The translations under genes were made by a program, and so were the position numbers. A stretch of 48,047 bases of DNA from Lentisphaerota bacterium (GTDB lineage Bacteria; Verrucomicrobiota; Lentisphaeria; Victivallales; Victivallaceae), in contig SUWF01000024.1 of assembly GCA_015061575.1 (NCBI GenBank), forward strand, positions 1-48,047. The letters run 5' to 3'. The notes beneath the pieces are model-generated. The model was not told the origin of the DNA and made no database searches. It saw nothing but the letters and a program-made list of their open reading frames with translations. Positions within the stretch are counted from its first letter, which is position 1, and every line of letters starts with the position of its first letter. Below are positions 17,099 through 25,910 of this stretch, piece after piece.

Positions 17099-18018
17099 TC
17101 AAGTTTTCTATGCCGGGAGCTGAAGAAAAAAACGTGGCTATTATCGGCCTCGGACTGCTTGGCGCTTCGTTAGGAATGGCTCTGAAGCAGTCGCAACTGC
17201 ATCGTTGGGGCTGGGGGCGCCGCAGCGAAGTCCGGAATTGGTGTTTGGAGCATGATGTAATCGATTCCAGTGCCGAAAATGTAGAAGATGTTATCCGCCA
17301 AGCTGATTTAACGGTAATTTGTTTGCCGATACCTGCAATTATCGACTTCATAAAAAGATATAAGCAATGTTTCAAACCCGGATCGATCGTTACTGATATC
17401 GGCAGCGATAAGGGAGTGATCGTATCCTCCGGGGAAGCAATGCTGTTACCGTATGGTGTGCATTTTGTTGGTTCGCATCCCATGGCCGGTACCGAAAAAA
17501 GCGGTTGCCAGGCTGCCTTTCCCGAGTTGTATGATAATGCAGAAGTCTTTGTTACAGTAACAAATAATAGCTGCCCGGAGGCGGTCACTGCAGTGGAAAG
17601 CTTTTGGAAGCAGCTGAAAATTGCGCAAGTAAGAAGAATTTCGCCAACAGTCCATGACAGTCTGGTAGCTCACACCAGTCATATTGAGCATTTGATGGCG
17701 CTGGCGCTGACTCTGGCTGTTTTGGAATGTGACAGCGATGAAGAAGAAGCACTGCGCTATTCCGGATGCGCTACCGGGTTCCGGGATACCTCGCGGATTG
17801 CGTCCAGTTCGCCGGTAATGTGGCGGGAGATCATAGAAAATAATCAGGCGGCAGTAGTTGACGCCGCCCGCAAGTGCGAAAATATTTACCACGAAATCAT
17901 ATCTTCCATCGAAAATGGCGATTTTGACCACTTTGAGCAACTGTTTGCCCGCGGGAAATTTCTGCGCGATCAGTGGATGGATTATAAAAAAGCGCAACAG
18001 GAACAACGCAAAAAATAA
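17089..18018 (+). CDS. tyrA: Prephenate dehydrogenase TyrA
   Basis: A 309-residue NAD(P)-dependent enzyme of tyrosine synthesis. The N-terminal Rossmann motif is VAIIGLGLLGASLG. The catalytic and substrate motifs are TDIGSDKG, VGSHPMAGTEKSG and HTSHIEHLMALAL. The C-terminal helical domain has the SGCATGFRDTSRIASSSPVMW segment typical of TyrA. The start at ATG 17089 overlaps the preceding gene; ATG 17110 is an alternative. No ACT or chorismate mutase domain is present. It is convergent with the oxidoreductase gene 17 nt away. Confidence 0.93.
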   Translation: MELIKFSMPGAEEKNVAIIGLGLLGASLGMALKQSQLHRWGWGRRSEVRNWCLEHDVIDSSAENVEDVIRQADLTVICLPIPAIIDFIKRYKQCFKPGSIVTDIGSDKGVIVSSGEAMLLPYGVHFVGSHPMAGTEKSGCQAAFPELYDNAEVFVTVTNNSCPEAVTAVESFWKQLKIAQVRRISPTVHDSLVAHTSHIEHLMALALTLAVLECDSDEEEALRYSGCATGFRDTSRIASSSPVMWREIIENNQAAVVDAARKCENIYHEIISSIENGDFDHFEQLFARGKFLRDQWMDYKKAQQEQRKK

Positions 18019-18035
18019 AAATCCACCACTTACGC

Positions 18036-19205
18036 TCAATCCGCTTGAGAAGATACTACGCCATGCCAATGCCGGGCAATGACCCGATGAAAACGCACAG
18101 CATTTTCCACATTTCCGATCAAAGTGCAGCCGATAAGTTTATTTTCACGGTAATAGAGTTTTTGCAGTGTGGATGCAGTTTCTTCCACGGCGCATTCGCA
18201 TTGATCAGCGTTGGTGATCCCGGCACAGTATATGGGTATGTTCCACAATGTGCAGCGCAATTCGGGGATCGGATTTTTAAATGCTTTACTGCCCAGATCA
18301 ACGGCATTGCAGCCTGCAACTGCTCCCATTTGTCGGGCAGTCAGGTAGTTGCCCCGGGGAACAACAGAATAATCGGCACAATCTCCGGCGGTAAAAATAT
18401 TTTCCACTCCCGGCAAACGCATAAACTCATTGCAATGCAGCGCATCCCGTTGATTTTGCGGCAGCCAGATCGGCTCGTTTGGAGTGATCCCGGCGGCACT
18501 CAAAGCCAGATCAAAATACAGCTGCTTGACTACACTGCCGGAAAATTGACAAGCTAAAGTCTGGCCGACCGGAGTGATTTGCCGGAGCTGAGTATTGGTC
18601 AAAAGTGTCAATTGTTCGACCTGACGCAGCTGCTGGCGCAAAAACTTTCCGCACTCCACATCCAGATTACTGCTTAAAATTTCTTCATTACGCTCAATTA
18701 CTGTTACTTGCATTTGCTTTTTTTGTAATTGCGATGCGCACTCCAAGCCCAATACACCTCCACCGATGACCAGCACGCTTTGTGCATTTTGTAAAGCCTG
18801 ATTCAGTTTTAGCAGATCTTTATAATTGTGCAAAGTATAAAGCGTCACCCCATCGGCGGTATTGACCGGAAGCGTTTTTACTGAACAGCCCATAGCCAAT
18901 ATCAGCCGGTCATAATTTTCCTGCGTATTATCGTCAAAAATCAACAGCTGTTCAGCAGCGTTTACCCCTTGAACTTTTTTGCCGGAAACGATTTGGATCT
19001 GATGTTTATCATAAAATGCCTGATCGTGCAGCAAAAAGCGGCGCATGGGGATATTTTCTGTCAGCATCTCCACCAGCAGCGGCCGCCGGTAGGGCAAAAT
19101 ATCTTCGTCGGTAAAAATCGTAATTTGGCAATCTTTATCAAGTTCGCGGGCCTTTACGGCCGCCTCTACAGCGGCAATTCCGCCGCCAGCTATAAGAATA
19201 CGCAT
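18036..19205 (-). CDS. FAD/NAD(P)-binding oxidoreductase (NirB/rubredoxin-reductase-like)
   Basis: A 389-residue pyridine-nucleotide-disulfide-type flavoprotein. ATG 19205 is preferred over an upstream in-frame start, because GAAAGG precedes it and the protein then begins directly with the FAD Rossmann strand MRILIAGGGIAAVEAA. The second nucleotide-binding motif is VLVIGGGVLGLECASQL. The FAD-closing motif is NIFTAGDCADY. The redox CxxC of disulfide reductases is absent, which fits the NADH-rubredoxin or nitrite reductase FAD-domain type. The electron acceptor is unknown; no rubredoxin gene is adjacent. Confidence 0.85.
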   Translation of the reverse strand: MRILIAGGGIAAVEAAVKARELDKDCQITIFTDEDILPYRRPLLVEMLTENIPMRRFLLHDQAFYDKHQIQIVSGKKVQGVNAAEQLLIFDDNTQENYDRLILAMGCSVKTLPVNTADGVTLYTLHNYKDLLKLNQALQNAQSVLVIGGGVLGLECASQLQKKQMQVTVIERNEEILSSNLDVECGKFLRQQLRQVEQLTLLTNTQLRQITPVGQTLACQFSGSVVKQLYFDLALSAAGITPNEPIWLPQNQRDALHCNEFMRLPGVENIFTAGDCADYSVVPRGNYLTARQMGAVAGCNAVDLGSKAFKNPIPELRCTLWNIPIYCAGITNADQCECAVEETASTLQKLYYRENKLIGCTLIGNVENAVRFHRVIARHWHGVVSSQAD

Positions 19206-19299
19206 AAAAAAACCTTTCTGTGAATGGCACTTTATCAATATTGCGCTACATTATATAGGAAATGCTTAAATAACCTTTAATATATATTGGACGAAAAAG

Positions 19300-21057
19300 A
19301 TGGATCATCTGTTGCACATAAGTGAATATTTTTTGCAGAAATATGGCGAACCACTGCAGCGCATCCCCATCGATCTGGCGTTAGGCTGCCCCAATCGCAG
19401 TAATGGCGGCTTTGGCGACGGCTGCATTTTTTGCAGCGAAGATGGAGCCAGAGCACGCCATCTGGGCCGAACCAATTTGAATTTGGCTCAGCAAGTGCGT
19501 TCCGGACAGGATTATGTAGCCAGACGCTATGGCAAAAACGCCGGTTATATTGCGTATTTTCAGAGTTTTACATCCACTTATGCGCCAGCAGTAAAGTTGC
19601 GGGAACTTTATGAACAAGTTTTACAGTTGGCGGATTTTAAGGTCGTGATCATATCGACCCGGCCGGATGCGCTGCCGCCGGATGTGTTGGACTATTTGCA
19701 GGAATTATCGCAACGCTACGAAGTTTTTGTGGAACTGGGTATCCAAACAGCTCACGACCGGACGTTGCAGGAAATCAACCGGGGACACACTTATTTGCAG
19801 GTTGTTGAAGCCTGCAACGCATTGCACCAGAGAAATATAAAAATCGCCGGACATTTTATTTTAGGGTTGCCGGGAGAAACGTTTGATGATTGGCTCGCTA
19901 CAGCTGAAGCGGCCGCTCAACTGCCGCTAAACGCAGTAAAAATGCACCAGCTGATGGTCTTAAAAAATACCGTTTTGGCCCGGCGCTGGGCCATGCAGCG
20001 CAACTATATAACACCTTTGAATGAATATGAATATGCTGCCGGATTGAAAGCTTTTTTGCAAAAATTGCCCGAAAAAACTCTGCTTATGCGCCTGATGGCC
20101 GATGCCGCCGAGGACACCCTTGAAGCTCCGCGATGGTGGATGAAAAAAGGCCAGTTTTTAAGTTTTTTCAACGATTATTTTTACAATCGCAATACCGGCG
20201 AGGGGGCTTTTGTAGTAACTCAAACTGCTGATGGTACGCCTACGCTTTATCACCCTGCTTATCGCCAGCATTTTCATACGCTGGCTGGCGCCGGCAGTGA
20301 ATCCGAAAAAAAATTTGCCGAACCATCTGCTCTGGATGATTTACTGAAAGCGTCAGCCCAGACCGGCCATCCGGTCAGCTTGCTGGATGTGGGATTCGGT
20401 TTGGGCGGTAACACTTTTGCGGCCGTACAGTATGCAGAAAAAGTCCCCGGCAGCAGCTTGGAAATAGTTTCGCTGGAAAATGACGAACGGACTTTGCGGG
20501 CAGCTTGCCAGCTTTATAAAGCGGATAGTTTTCAACACAATATTTTGCTGCAGCTGTTGGAAAATCACTCAGCTGAATGGAAAAACTCCCGGATCAAACT
20601 TTTGCTGGATGACGGGCGCAAAAGCATCCGGACGCTGCCGGATAATGCGTTTGATCTGGTTTGGCTCGATGCCTTTTCGCCGGATGTGAATCCGGAGTTG
20701 TGGAGCTGGCAGTTTATGCAGGAGTGTTTCCGGATCATGCGGCAGGAGAACAGTATGCTGCTTACTTACAGCAGTGCGCCGGGCATTCGGGGGGCTTTGT
20801 TTAAAGCTGGTTTTACGGTGGGCGAAACGCCATCGTTCGGGCGCAAACGGGGCGGAACCATTGCAGTCCGGGGCAGGGCGGATCATTTATCCGAACTGCC
20901 GGAAAAAGAAAAACATATTATTTTTGACTCCACGGCCGGAACGCCATACAGCGATCCGGGATTGAACCATTCAGCAGAGTGGATGATCTTACATCGTAAA
21001 AAACTGTTGGAAAAATTACGCAAACATGGAGTTCCCAAGTGGTATAAAGCACGTTAA
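19300..21057 (+). CDS. Fusion: radical SAM (TIGR01212/YhcC-YtqA type) + MnmD-like tRNA methyltransferase
   Basis: A 585-residue two-domain protein. Residues about 1-310 match the YhcC/TIGR01212 radical SAM family: Cys30, Cys42 and Cys45 in GCPNRSNGGFGDGCIFC form the [4Fe-4S] site, followed by AYFQSFTSTYAP and ELGIQTAHDRTLQEINRGH. Residues about 320-585 match the methyltransferase half of MnmC (MnmD): DGTPTLYHPAYRQHFH, the SAM loop LLDVGFGLGGNTF, LDAFSPDVNPELWSW and the C-terminal GFGRKR-like SFGRKRGG. MnmD methylates nm5(s2)U34 in tRNA to mnm5(s2)U34. No frameshift separates the halves. The radical SAM half has no settled function. No strong Shine-Dalgarno is visible. Confidence 0.85.
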   Translation: MDHLLHISEYFLQKYGEPLQRIPIDLALGCPNRSNGGFGDGCIFCSEDGARARHLGRTNLNLAQQVRSGQDYVARRYGKNAGYIAYFQSFTSTYAPAVKLRELYEQVLQLADFKVVIISTRPDALPPDVLDYLQELSQRYEVFVELGIQTAHDRTLQEINRGHTYLQVVEACNALHQRNIKIAGHFILGLPGETFDDWLATAEAAAQLPLNAVKMHQLMVLKNTVLARRWAMQRNYITPLNEYEYAAGLKAFLQKLPEKTLLMRLMADAAEDTLEAPRWWMKKGQFLSFFNDYFYNRNTGEGAFVVTQTADGTPTLYHPAYRQHFHTLAGAGSESEKKFAEPSALDDLLKASAQTGHPVSLLDVGFGLGGNTFAAVQYAEKVPGSSLEIVSLENDERTLRAACQLYKADSFQHNILLQLLENHSAEWKNSRIKLLLDDGRKSIRTLPDNAFDLVWLDAFSPDVNPELWSWQFMQECFRIMRQENSMLLTYSSAPGIRGALFKAGFTVGETPSFGRKRGGTIAVRGRADHLSELPEKEKHIIFDSTAGTPYSDPGLNHSAEWMILHRKKLLEKLRKHGVPKWYKAR

Positions 21058-21060
21058 AAT

Positions 21061-21089
21061 TTGACAAATCCAGAAATCAGCTGTATATT
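21061..21089 (+). promoter_or_regulatory. Promoter of the pseudopilin-copA unit
   Basis: TTGACA (21061-21066) and TATATT (21084-21089) with a 17-bp spacer. It begins 3 nt past the stop codon of the fusion gene and lies about 24 bp upstream of the ATG. Confidence 0.75.
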
Positions 21090-21112
21090 TACCCAAAAGT
21101 AAGGAGCGTCTA

Positions 21113-21946
21113 ATGATCACTAAAAAATCTTTTTCCTCATCTGGCAGATCAGTTTTTCAAGTCTTACCCCTGCCGGGTAAGGCTCAATACTTTACTTTGA
21201 TTGAATTGTTGGTTGTAATTGCGATCATTGCGATTCTGGCGGCAATGCTGCTGCCGGCATTATCAGCGGCCCGGGAACGGGCAAGATCGGTAAGCTGCAT
21301 AGCCAAACTGAAAAATATCGGCCTGGCTCAGCAGCTTTATGCGCATGACCACAAAGATTCTATAGCAGTGTCGTTCCATCACAGCACATCGCAGGAAATG
21401 TTCCGGATGTGCGGCTTCGGCCGGTACTGCCGGATCGTCAGCGGCCGCCATGCCGTACCGAATCTGTTGACAGTCTGCGGATATTTTGGCAGTCTGCCGG
21501 ATGCCTCGGCAGCGAATCTGACCGAAAATGACATAGCACCCAATTTCCGCTGTCCCAGTGATGCAACTTTGTTCGGCACTCACTCAGCGGAGGAAGATTA
21601 CTACGTAAATACTTCGTACATATATTTGTATCATACTCCGCAGCAGGCGGCGGACGAAACGGAACTGCTTGCACCATACACGCTTAAAGATGCCGATAAT
21701 CGCGGCATTGGCCGCCGGATAATCGGCCGGGATGATCCGGGCGCAATGATTGCCCACGATGCCCCCGGAAGTCTGGCGGCAGCACTGTCGCAGAACAGCA
21801 GTGATTCAACACCGATCCACCCGAATGTGATCAACGCTTTAACTTTAAGCGGAACAGCTTATGGGGTAACGATTTCAAGCACTGACCAAGCTGAAGATTG
21901 GAAATGGGCGGGCTTTGCCGCCTGTTATGAAGATGTATCAAAATAA
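21113..21946 (+). CDS. Pseudopilin-like protein with prepilin domain
   Basis: A 277-residue paralogue of the gene at 139-888. The prepilin helix ([16 protein letters not shown]) begins only at residue 27, after a long Ser/Lys-rich leader, and the residue before the expected cleavage site is Tyr rather than Gly. The globular domain shares [30 protein letters not shown] and [13 protein letters not shown] with the first protein. AAGGAG lies 9 nt upstream of ATG. It is 17 nt ahead of the copper ATPase gene and shares its promoter. Confidence 0.82.
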   Translation: MITKKSFSSSGRSVFQVLPLPGKAQYFTLIELLVVIAIIAILAAMLLPALSAARERARSVSCIAKLKNIGLAQQLYAHDHKDSIAVSFHHSTSQEMFRMCGFGRYCRIVSGRHAVPNLLTVCGYFGSLPDASAANLTENDIAPNFRCPSDATLFGTHSAEEDYYVNTSYIYLYHTPQQAADETELLAPYTLKDADNRGIGRRIIGRDDPGAMIAHDAPGSLAAALSQNSSDSTPIHPNVINALTLSGTAYGVTISSTDQAEDWKWAGFAACYEDVSK

Positions 21947-21963
21947 AAACAAACAACTGTAAA

Positions 21964-24183
21964 ATGAGTAAAAATTCAGTCAACCAGGTAACCGACCCGG
22001 TATGCAAGATGACCTTTCCGCCGGAAAAGGCGGCGGCCACCTTTGAGTACCACAATACTACCTATTATTTCTGCAATATAAATTGCCAAAAAAAGTTTTC
22101 ATCCGATCCGGAGTTTTATCTGCACAGCAGTGCGCCGGTGTCTTGCTGCTGTTGTGCAGAAGCTTTTGAAGATGATGATCAAGTTATTCAGCAGCGGCAA
22201 AAGAAATTGCTGCAAGGTTTTATTGCCGCTGCGGTTTTGACGTTTTTGATCATTATTCAGGATCACATTACAATATATTCAGCCCAGACTGGCAAATATT
22301 TGCAGCTGATTTTTGCTACCGCTGCGGTCTTTGGCCCCGGCGGATTTTTACTGCGCCGGGGAGGGCAATCGCTAAAAAAACGCCAGCTTAACATGTTTAC
22401 TCTCATAAGCATGGGGGTGTTGTCAGCTTATTTGTACAGTGTATATGCGTTCTTTTTTGCCTCCAAACTTCCGGAACTGTTGTTAAACAGTCATGGCAGT
22501 GCCAAACTGCACTTCCCGGCCGCCGGTATGATTACTGCGCTGGTGATCCTGGGGCAATATCTGGAAGCCCGGGCCAGCTCCGGTGCCAGCCGGGCGATCA
22601 GTTCGCTTATGGAACTGGTACCGCCAAGAGCACGCCGGATAAAAAAATGCTGCGGCTCGATTACAGAAGTTGCGCTGGACGAAGTAGAAAAAAATGATCA
22701 TCTGCAAATACTTCCACATGACAAGATCCCGGTGGACGGCGTGGTAATCGACGGTTCCGGTTCGGTCGATGAATCAATGCTGACCGGAGAATCTCTGCCG
22801 GTCGATAAAACAGTCGGCAGCAAAGTAGCGGCCGGTACATTGAATGGAAACACCATCATGATCATCCGGGCCGAAGCCGTGGGCAAAGATACTTTGCTCA
22901 GCCAAATCGTGGATTTGGTAAAAACGGCCCGTTCCACCAAGCTGCCGGTACAGAAACTGGCAGATAGAGTTTCTGCAATATTTGTTCCGGCAGTATTGGC
23001 TGTTGCTATATTATCACTGCTTTATTGGGGATTGATCGCCCACAGCTGGGCAATGGGCTGGGGGTGTTTTATAGCAGTATTGCTGGCGGCCTGTCCGTGT
23101 TCACTGGGGCTGGCCGCGCCGCTGGCGGTCACGGTAGGAATCGGAGTAGGTGCAAAACATGGTTTGCTGATAAAAAATCCCTCCGTATTGGAACTTTTGC
23201 GCAAAAGCGACACCCTCATGCTTGATAAAACCGGCACATTGACCGAAAACACATTGCAGGTGCAAGCGGTGATTTTGGCAAATAATATTGCTCCGGAAGA
23301 ATTTTATCCGGTGTTGTTCAGTTTGGAAAGCTGCTCCCGGCATCCGCTGGCCCAAACAGTCATGAAGATGAAAGAATATAAGCAATATGCTGATAAACTG
23401 CCGGAAGTTGAAGATTACACCGCCTTGCCGGGGCAGGGGATGAGTGCCATTATCAACGATTTGAAGTTTATGCTGGGCAGTGTGGATTTTCTGCAAAAAG
23501 AAAATGTTGATATTGGTAAATTTGCCGCTGCGCAAAATCTGGATATGACCAATTCAGATCAAAGTGTGATCCTGCTGGGAACCCGGCAGCAGGTTTGGGG
23601 TATGATCGTTCTGGGGGATGTGCTGCGCCAGGATGCACTGCAGATAATCGCAGCGCTGAAGCAGCAGAATCTGGATATAGTTATTATATCAGGCGATTCC
23701 CCGCAGGCAGTCCGCAAAACCGCCTGCACACTGGGGATCGAAGAATTTTATGCCGCATTATCTCCGCAGCAAAAACTGGAAAAGATCCGGGCCCGGCAAG
23801 CTTTCGGACGCAATGTAGTCATGGTGGGTGACGGCGTAAACGATGCTGCGGCGTTGGCGGCAGCCGATATAAGCATAGCCATGGGCAGCGGTTCGGATGC
23901 GGCACTGGCCAATGCCGATATTACGCTGCTGGGCGGCAATATCAGCAAATTGAGCAAGCTTTTCCGCTTGAGTCAGGCGGTCAACCGGACGATCAAAGAA
24001 AATCTCTTTTTGGCGTTTGCGTATAATATAACGCTTATACCGCTGGCGGCAGGATTTTTCTATACCATATTCCACCATCAATTCAGCCCGGTACTCAGCA
24101 GCATCGCCATGTCCGGATCGTGTTTGCTGGTGGTATTTAACGCTTTGCGGCTGTGGAAAATCGACCTTGACCGGCAGTTGTAA
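21964..24183 (+). CDS. copA: Copper-type P1B ATPase with N-terminal YHS domain
   Basis: A 739-residue heavy-metal P-type ATPase, probably exporting Cu(I) from the cytoplasm. The N terminus is a YHS metal-binding domain (DPVCKM...YYFCNINCQKKF, residues about 10-48) and a CCCC cluster near residue 62, rather than a CxxC HMA domain. Then come eight expected membrane spans: the actuator TGES loop, the CPC motif in ACPCSLGLAAP (about residue 378), the phosphorylation site DKTGTLT (about 420), the SRHPLA nucleotide motif and GDGVNDAAAL. TM7 has AYN and TM8 has MSGSC, close to the Cu signature MS.SS. It lies 17 nt after the pseudopilin gene with no clear Shine-Dalgarno. Confidence 0.9.
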   Translation: MSKNSVNQVTDPVCKMTFPPEKAAATFEYHNTTYYFCNINCQKKFSSDPEFYLHSSAPVSCCCCAEAFEDDDQVIQQRQKKLLQGFIAAAVLTFLIIIQDHITIYSAQTGKYLQLIFATAAVFGPGGFLLRRGGQSLKKRQLNMFTLISMGVLSAYLYSVYAFFFASKLPELLLNSHGSAKLHFPAAGMITALVILGQYLEARASSGASRAISSLMELVPPRARRIKKCCGSITEVALDEVEKNDHLQILPHDKIPVDGVVIDGSGSVDESMLTGESLPVDKTVGSKVAAGTLNGNTIMIIRAEAVGKDTLLSQIVDLVKTARSTKLPVQKLADRVSAIFVPAVLAVAILSLLYWGLIAHSWAMGWGCFIAVLLAACPCSLGLAAPLAVTVGIGVGAKHGLLIKNPSVLELLRKSDTLMLDKTGTLTENTLQVQAVILANNIAPEEFYPVLFSLESCSRHPLAQTVMKMKEYKQYADKLPEVEDYTALPGQGMSAIINDLKFMLGSVDFLQKENVDIGKFAAAQNLDMTNSDQSVILLGTRQQVWGMIVLGDVLRQDALQIIAALKQQNLDIVIISGDSPQAVRKTACTLGIEEFYAALSPQQKLEKIRARQAFGRNVVMVGDGVNDAAALAAADISIAMGSGSDAALANADITLLGGNISKLSKLFRLSQAVNRTIKENLFLAFAYNITLIPLAAGFFYTIFHHQFSPVLSSIAMSGSCLLVVFNALRLWKIDLDRQL

Positions 24184-24212
24184 AAAAAACTGCTGCAATT
24201 TTTTACAACTGC
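24174..24212. terminator. Bidirectional hairpin between copA and the capsid cassette
   Basis: A perfect 14-bp inverted repeat, GCAGTTGTAAAAAA (24174-24187) against TTTTTTACAACTGC (24199-24212), spans the copA stop codon between convergent genes. An alternative 8-bp stem, CTGCTGCA/TGCAGCAG, overlaps it. The A/T ends give T-runs on either strand. Confidence 0.7.
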
Positions 24213-24237
24213 AGCAGCCAAACGGATAAATTATTCT

Positions 24238-24651
24238 TTATCCCCGGGAAAACACCGCCTTGCCGAATGCCGGCAGGCGGGAAAGAAACAACTCGCTGCG
24301 GGGCGACAGCTGCCCAACGGCAATATTGCGTGCAGCTGTTGCGCTGGCGGCGGGTTCGTAATACTCGCGCTTGCCGACGCCCTCAATGGTTTCACTTTTC
24401 AAATTTCCATGCTGTTGCGGACGGCTTTGAACTTGTGCTTCGGCCATAGCCAGAAACAGTGCCTGCTCGCAAACCGCACAAAATATCAAAAGATCACCGG
24501 TATCCAAATCGTTGCAGCCCAATGCCAGCATAATATCTTCTTCGGCCATTTTGACCGCAGCGTGCTGAGTGTCCTGCGGCAGCTGCTGCCAACTGCGACG
24601 CTGCAAATGACAGCGGAAATATTCTTGAACCTGGATCATAGATGTTTGCAT
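24238..24651 (-). CDS. Phage gp6-like head-tail connector-like protein
   Basis: A 137-residue protein from ATG 24651, chosen because GAGGTGG lies about 5 nt upstream; a longer reading frame exists. The N-terminal part is a helical bundle (QVQEYFRCHL...HAAVKMAEEDIMLAL...DLLIFCAVCEQALFLAMAE) with the look of phage head-tail connector or completion proteins of the gp6 type. The tail is Gly/Ala-rich. The assignment rests partly on position, third after scaffold-like and capsid genes. It is 86 nt downstream of the capsid gene, with a terminator-like hairpin between. Confidence 0.5.
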   Translation of the reverse strand: MQTSMIQVQEYFRCHLQRRSWQQLPQDTQHAAVKMAEEDIMLALGCNDLDTGDLLIFCAVCEQALFLAMAEAQVQSRPQQHGNLKSETIEGVGKREYYEPAASATAARNIAVGQLSPRSELFLSRLPAFGKAVFSRG

Positions 24652-24682
24652 ATTTGCCACCTCTTTTTTTGAAAATAAAAAG

Positions 24683-24725
24683 TTCCGGTGCAGGTTGTAT
24701 ATATTCACCCAATCCTCCACCGGAA
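24683..24725 (-). terminator. Terminator-like hairpin after the capsid gene
   Basis: TTCCGGTG (24683-24690) pairs with CACCGGAA (24718-24725), a perfect 8-bp stem. On the minus strand it is followed by CTTTTTATTTT. It lies 12 nt past the capsid stop and ahead of the connector-like gene, so it could let only part of the transcripts continue. Confidence 0.6.
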
Positions 24726-24737
24726 CTGCTGGGTTGA

Positions 24738-25886
24738 TTATTCGTTGCGCAATGCTCTGATAGCTTCTGCGCTGGACTGGAGATTGTGGATGCGGCACAA
24801 ACGCTGCTTGGCATTTTTGAACTCAAAAGTAAGTTCGCCAATGGCCATGCGTTTTACGCCGTCAAATCCCTGCGGAGTAGCATCCACATCAGATATGGCC
24901 CGGCCTTTGAGATTAGCCAAGCCCAAACCGGTGGTATCCATCACCCATACATCGGTATCCGGAACATCCGGATCCGCCATAATGGTCATGCCGCGACCGG
25001 AAATTTCGTTGACGATCGTAGCTACATAAGCCCCACGGCGATCGTCACTGCGCAAGATCTGCAGCGAAGGCTTGTATTCATTGGAAAGCACCCGGGCCTG
25101 CCCCGGACTGCACAAGATCTGCATGGGTTCCCCGCCTTCAGAAAGGATATTCTGTGCGGCATCATTGATCATAAAGCTGTCCAGCGTAAGCTTGTTGGCA
25201 TCAATATTCATGCCGTCACTGCCGGCTGCAAAACAATACAACCCGCCAGCTTCGCCACGCACATTTGCCCCGGGTTCACGCCGTACCCCAAACAACGCCA
25301 CCCGGTTGAGATCCCGGGCCAATTCACCCAGCGCAAAAGCAGTCTGGCGATTGATCTGGTTGTCGATGTTGCCGTAAACATTGACCGCCATTGCCGTGCC
25401 GGTCAGCACAATATCTTTGCGGAAGATCTGCATATAGTTGTATTCAGTACCGCTGACGTGATTGGTTTCTTCGCCATCGCCATTGGCCGAACCTTCAGCC
25501 ATGGGTGAACTTACGATATTGAGTACCGCACCGTCACTGGGCATAGCTTCCGCCGAGCCGTTACTGCCGGCCAGTTCCAAAGTGCAGTCGCTGCCGTTGA
25601 TCGCCGTCACCCGGAACAGCGCTGAATCATTCTGAATGACCAGCAGAGTGCCGACTTTGAGCTTGGCGGCATCATTTTCAGCCAAAGTTGCAGTATTTCC
25701 GGCGACCGTTTGCACAGTCACACTGCGCCCGGTGATCTGATCTTCCAGCCATTCGTGTTTCTGGGCAGAAGCGTAAGTGATATTTTGAAAATTGGAAATA
25801 AAACGGGGTTCTTCTTTTACGACCGTGGAAAGAATATCCGACAAATCGCGTTTTTTGTTGACAAAACTGTAAGCATAAATAGCCAT
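24738..25886 (-). CDS. HK97-fold major capsid protein (DUF5309/SU10-type)
   Basis: A 382-residue protein with the layout of DUF5309/SU10-like phage major capsid proteins. The N-terminal segment is KKRDLSDILSTVVKEEPRFISNF, then EWLEDQITG. An inserted beta domain lies at about residues 55-130. It is followed by VSGTEYNYMQIFRKDIVLTGTA, then a long helix rich in polar residues (QTAFALGELARDLNRVALFG), a GG loop (RGEAGGLYCF) and C-terminal strands ending MAIGELTFEFKNAKQRLCRIHNL. AAAGGA precedes the ATG. It lies 24 nt after the scaffold-like gene. Base composition does not visibly differ from its neighbours. The fold family is fairly certain; whether it still builds a particle is not. Confidence 0.75.
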   Translation of the reverse strand: MAIYAYSFVNKKRDLSDILSTVVKEEPRFISNFQNITYASAQKHEWLEDQITGRSVTVQTVAGNTATLAENDAAKLKVGTLLVIQNDSALFRVTAINGSDCTLELAGSNGSAEAMPSDGAVLNIVSSPMAEGSANGDGEETNHVSGTEYNYMQIFRKDIVLTGTAMAVNVYGNIDNQINRQTAFALGELARDLNRVALFGVRREPGANVRGEAGGLYCFAAGSDGMNIDANKLTLDSFMINDAAQNILSEGGEPMQILCSPGQARVLSNEYKPSLQILRSDDRRGAYVATIVNEISGRGMTIMADPDVPDTDVWVMDTTGLGLANLKGRAISDVDATPQGFDGVKRMAIGELTFEFKNAKQRLCRIHNLQSSAEAIRALRNE

Positions 25887-25910
25887 AAATAAATCCTTTT
25901 GTTGATAAAG

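Noticed and set aside
19300-21057. Two separate genes joined by a frame error
   Set aside because: The frame is continuous. The linker region still reads as the normal N-terminal part of an MnmD domain, and no internal ribosome binding site and start codon stand out at the junction.
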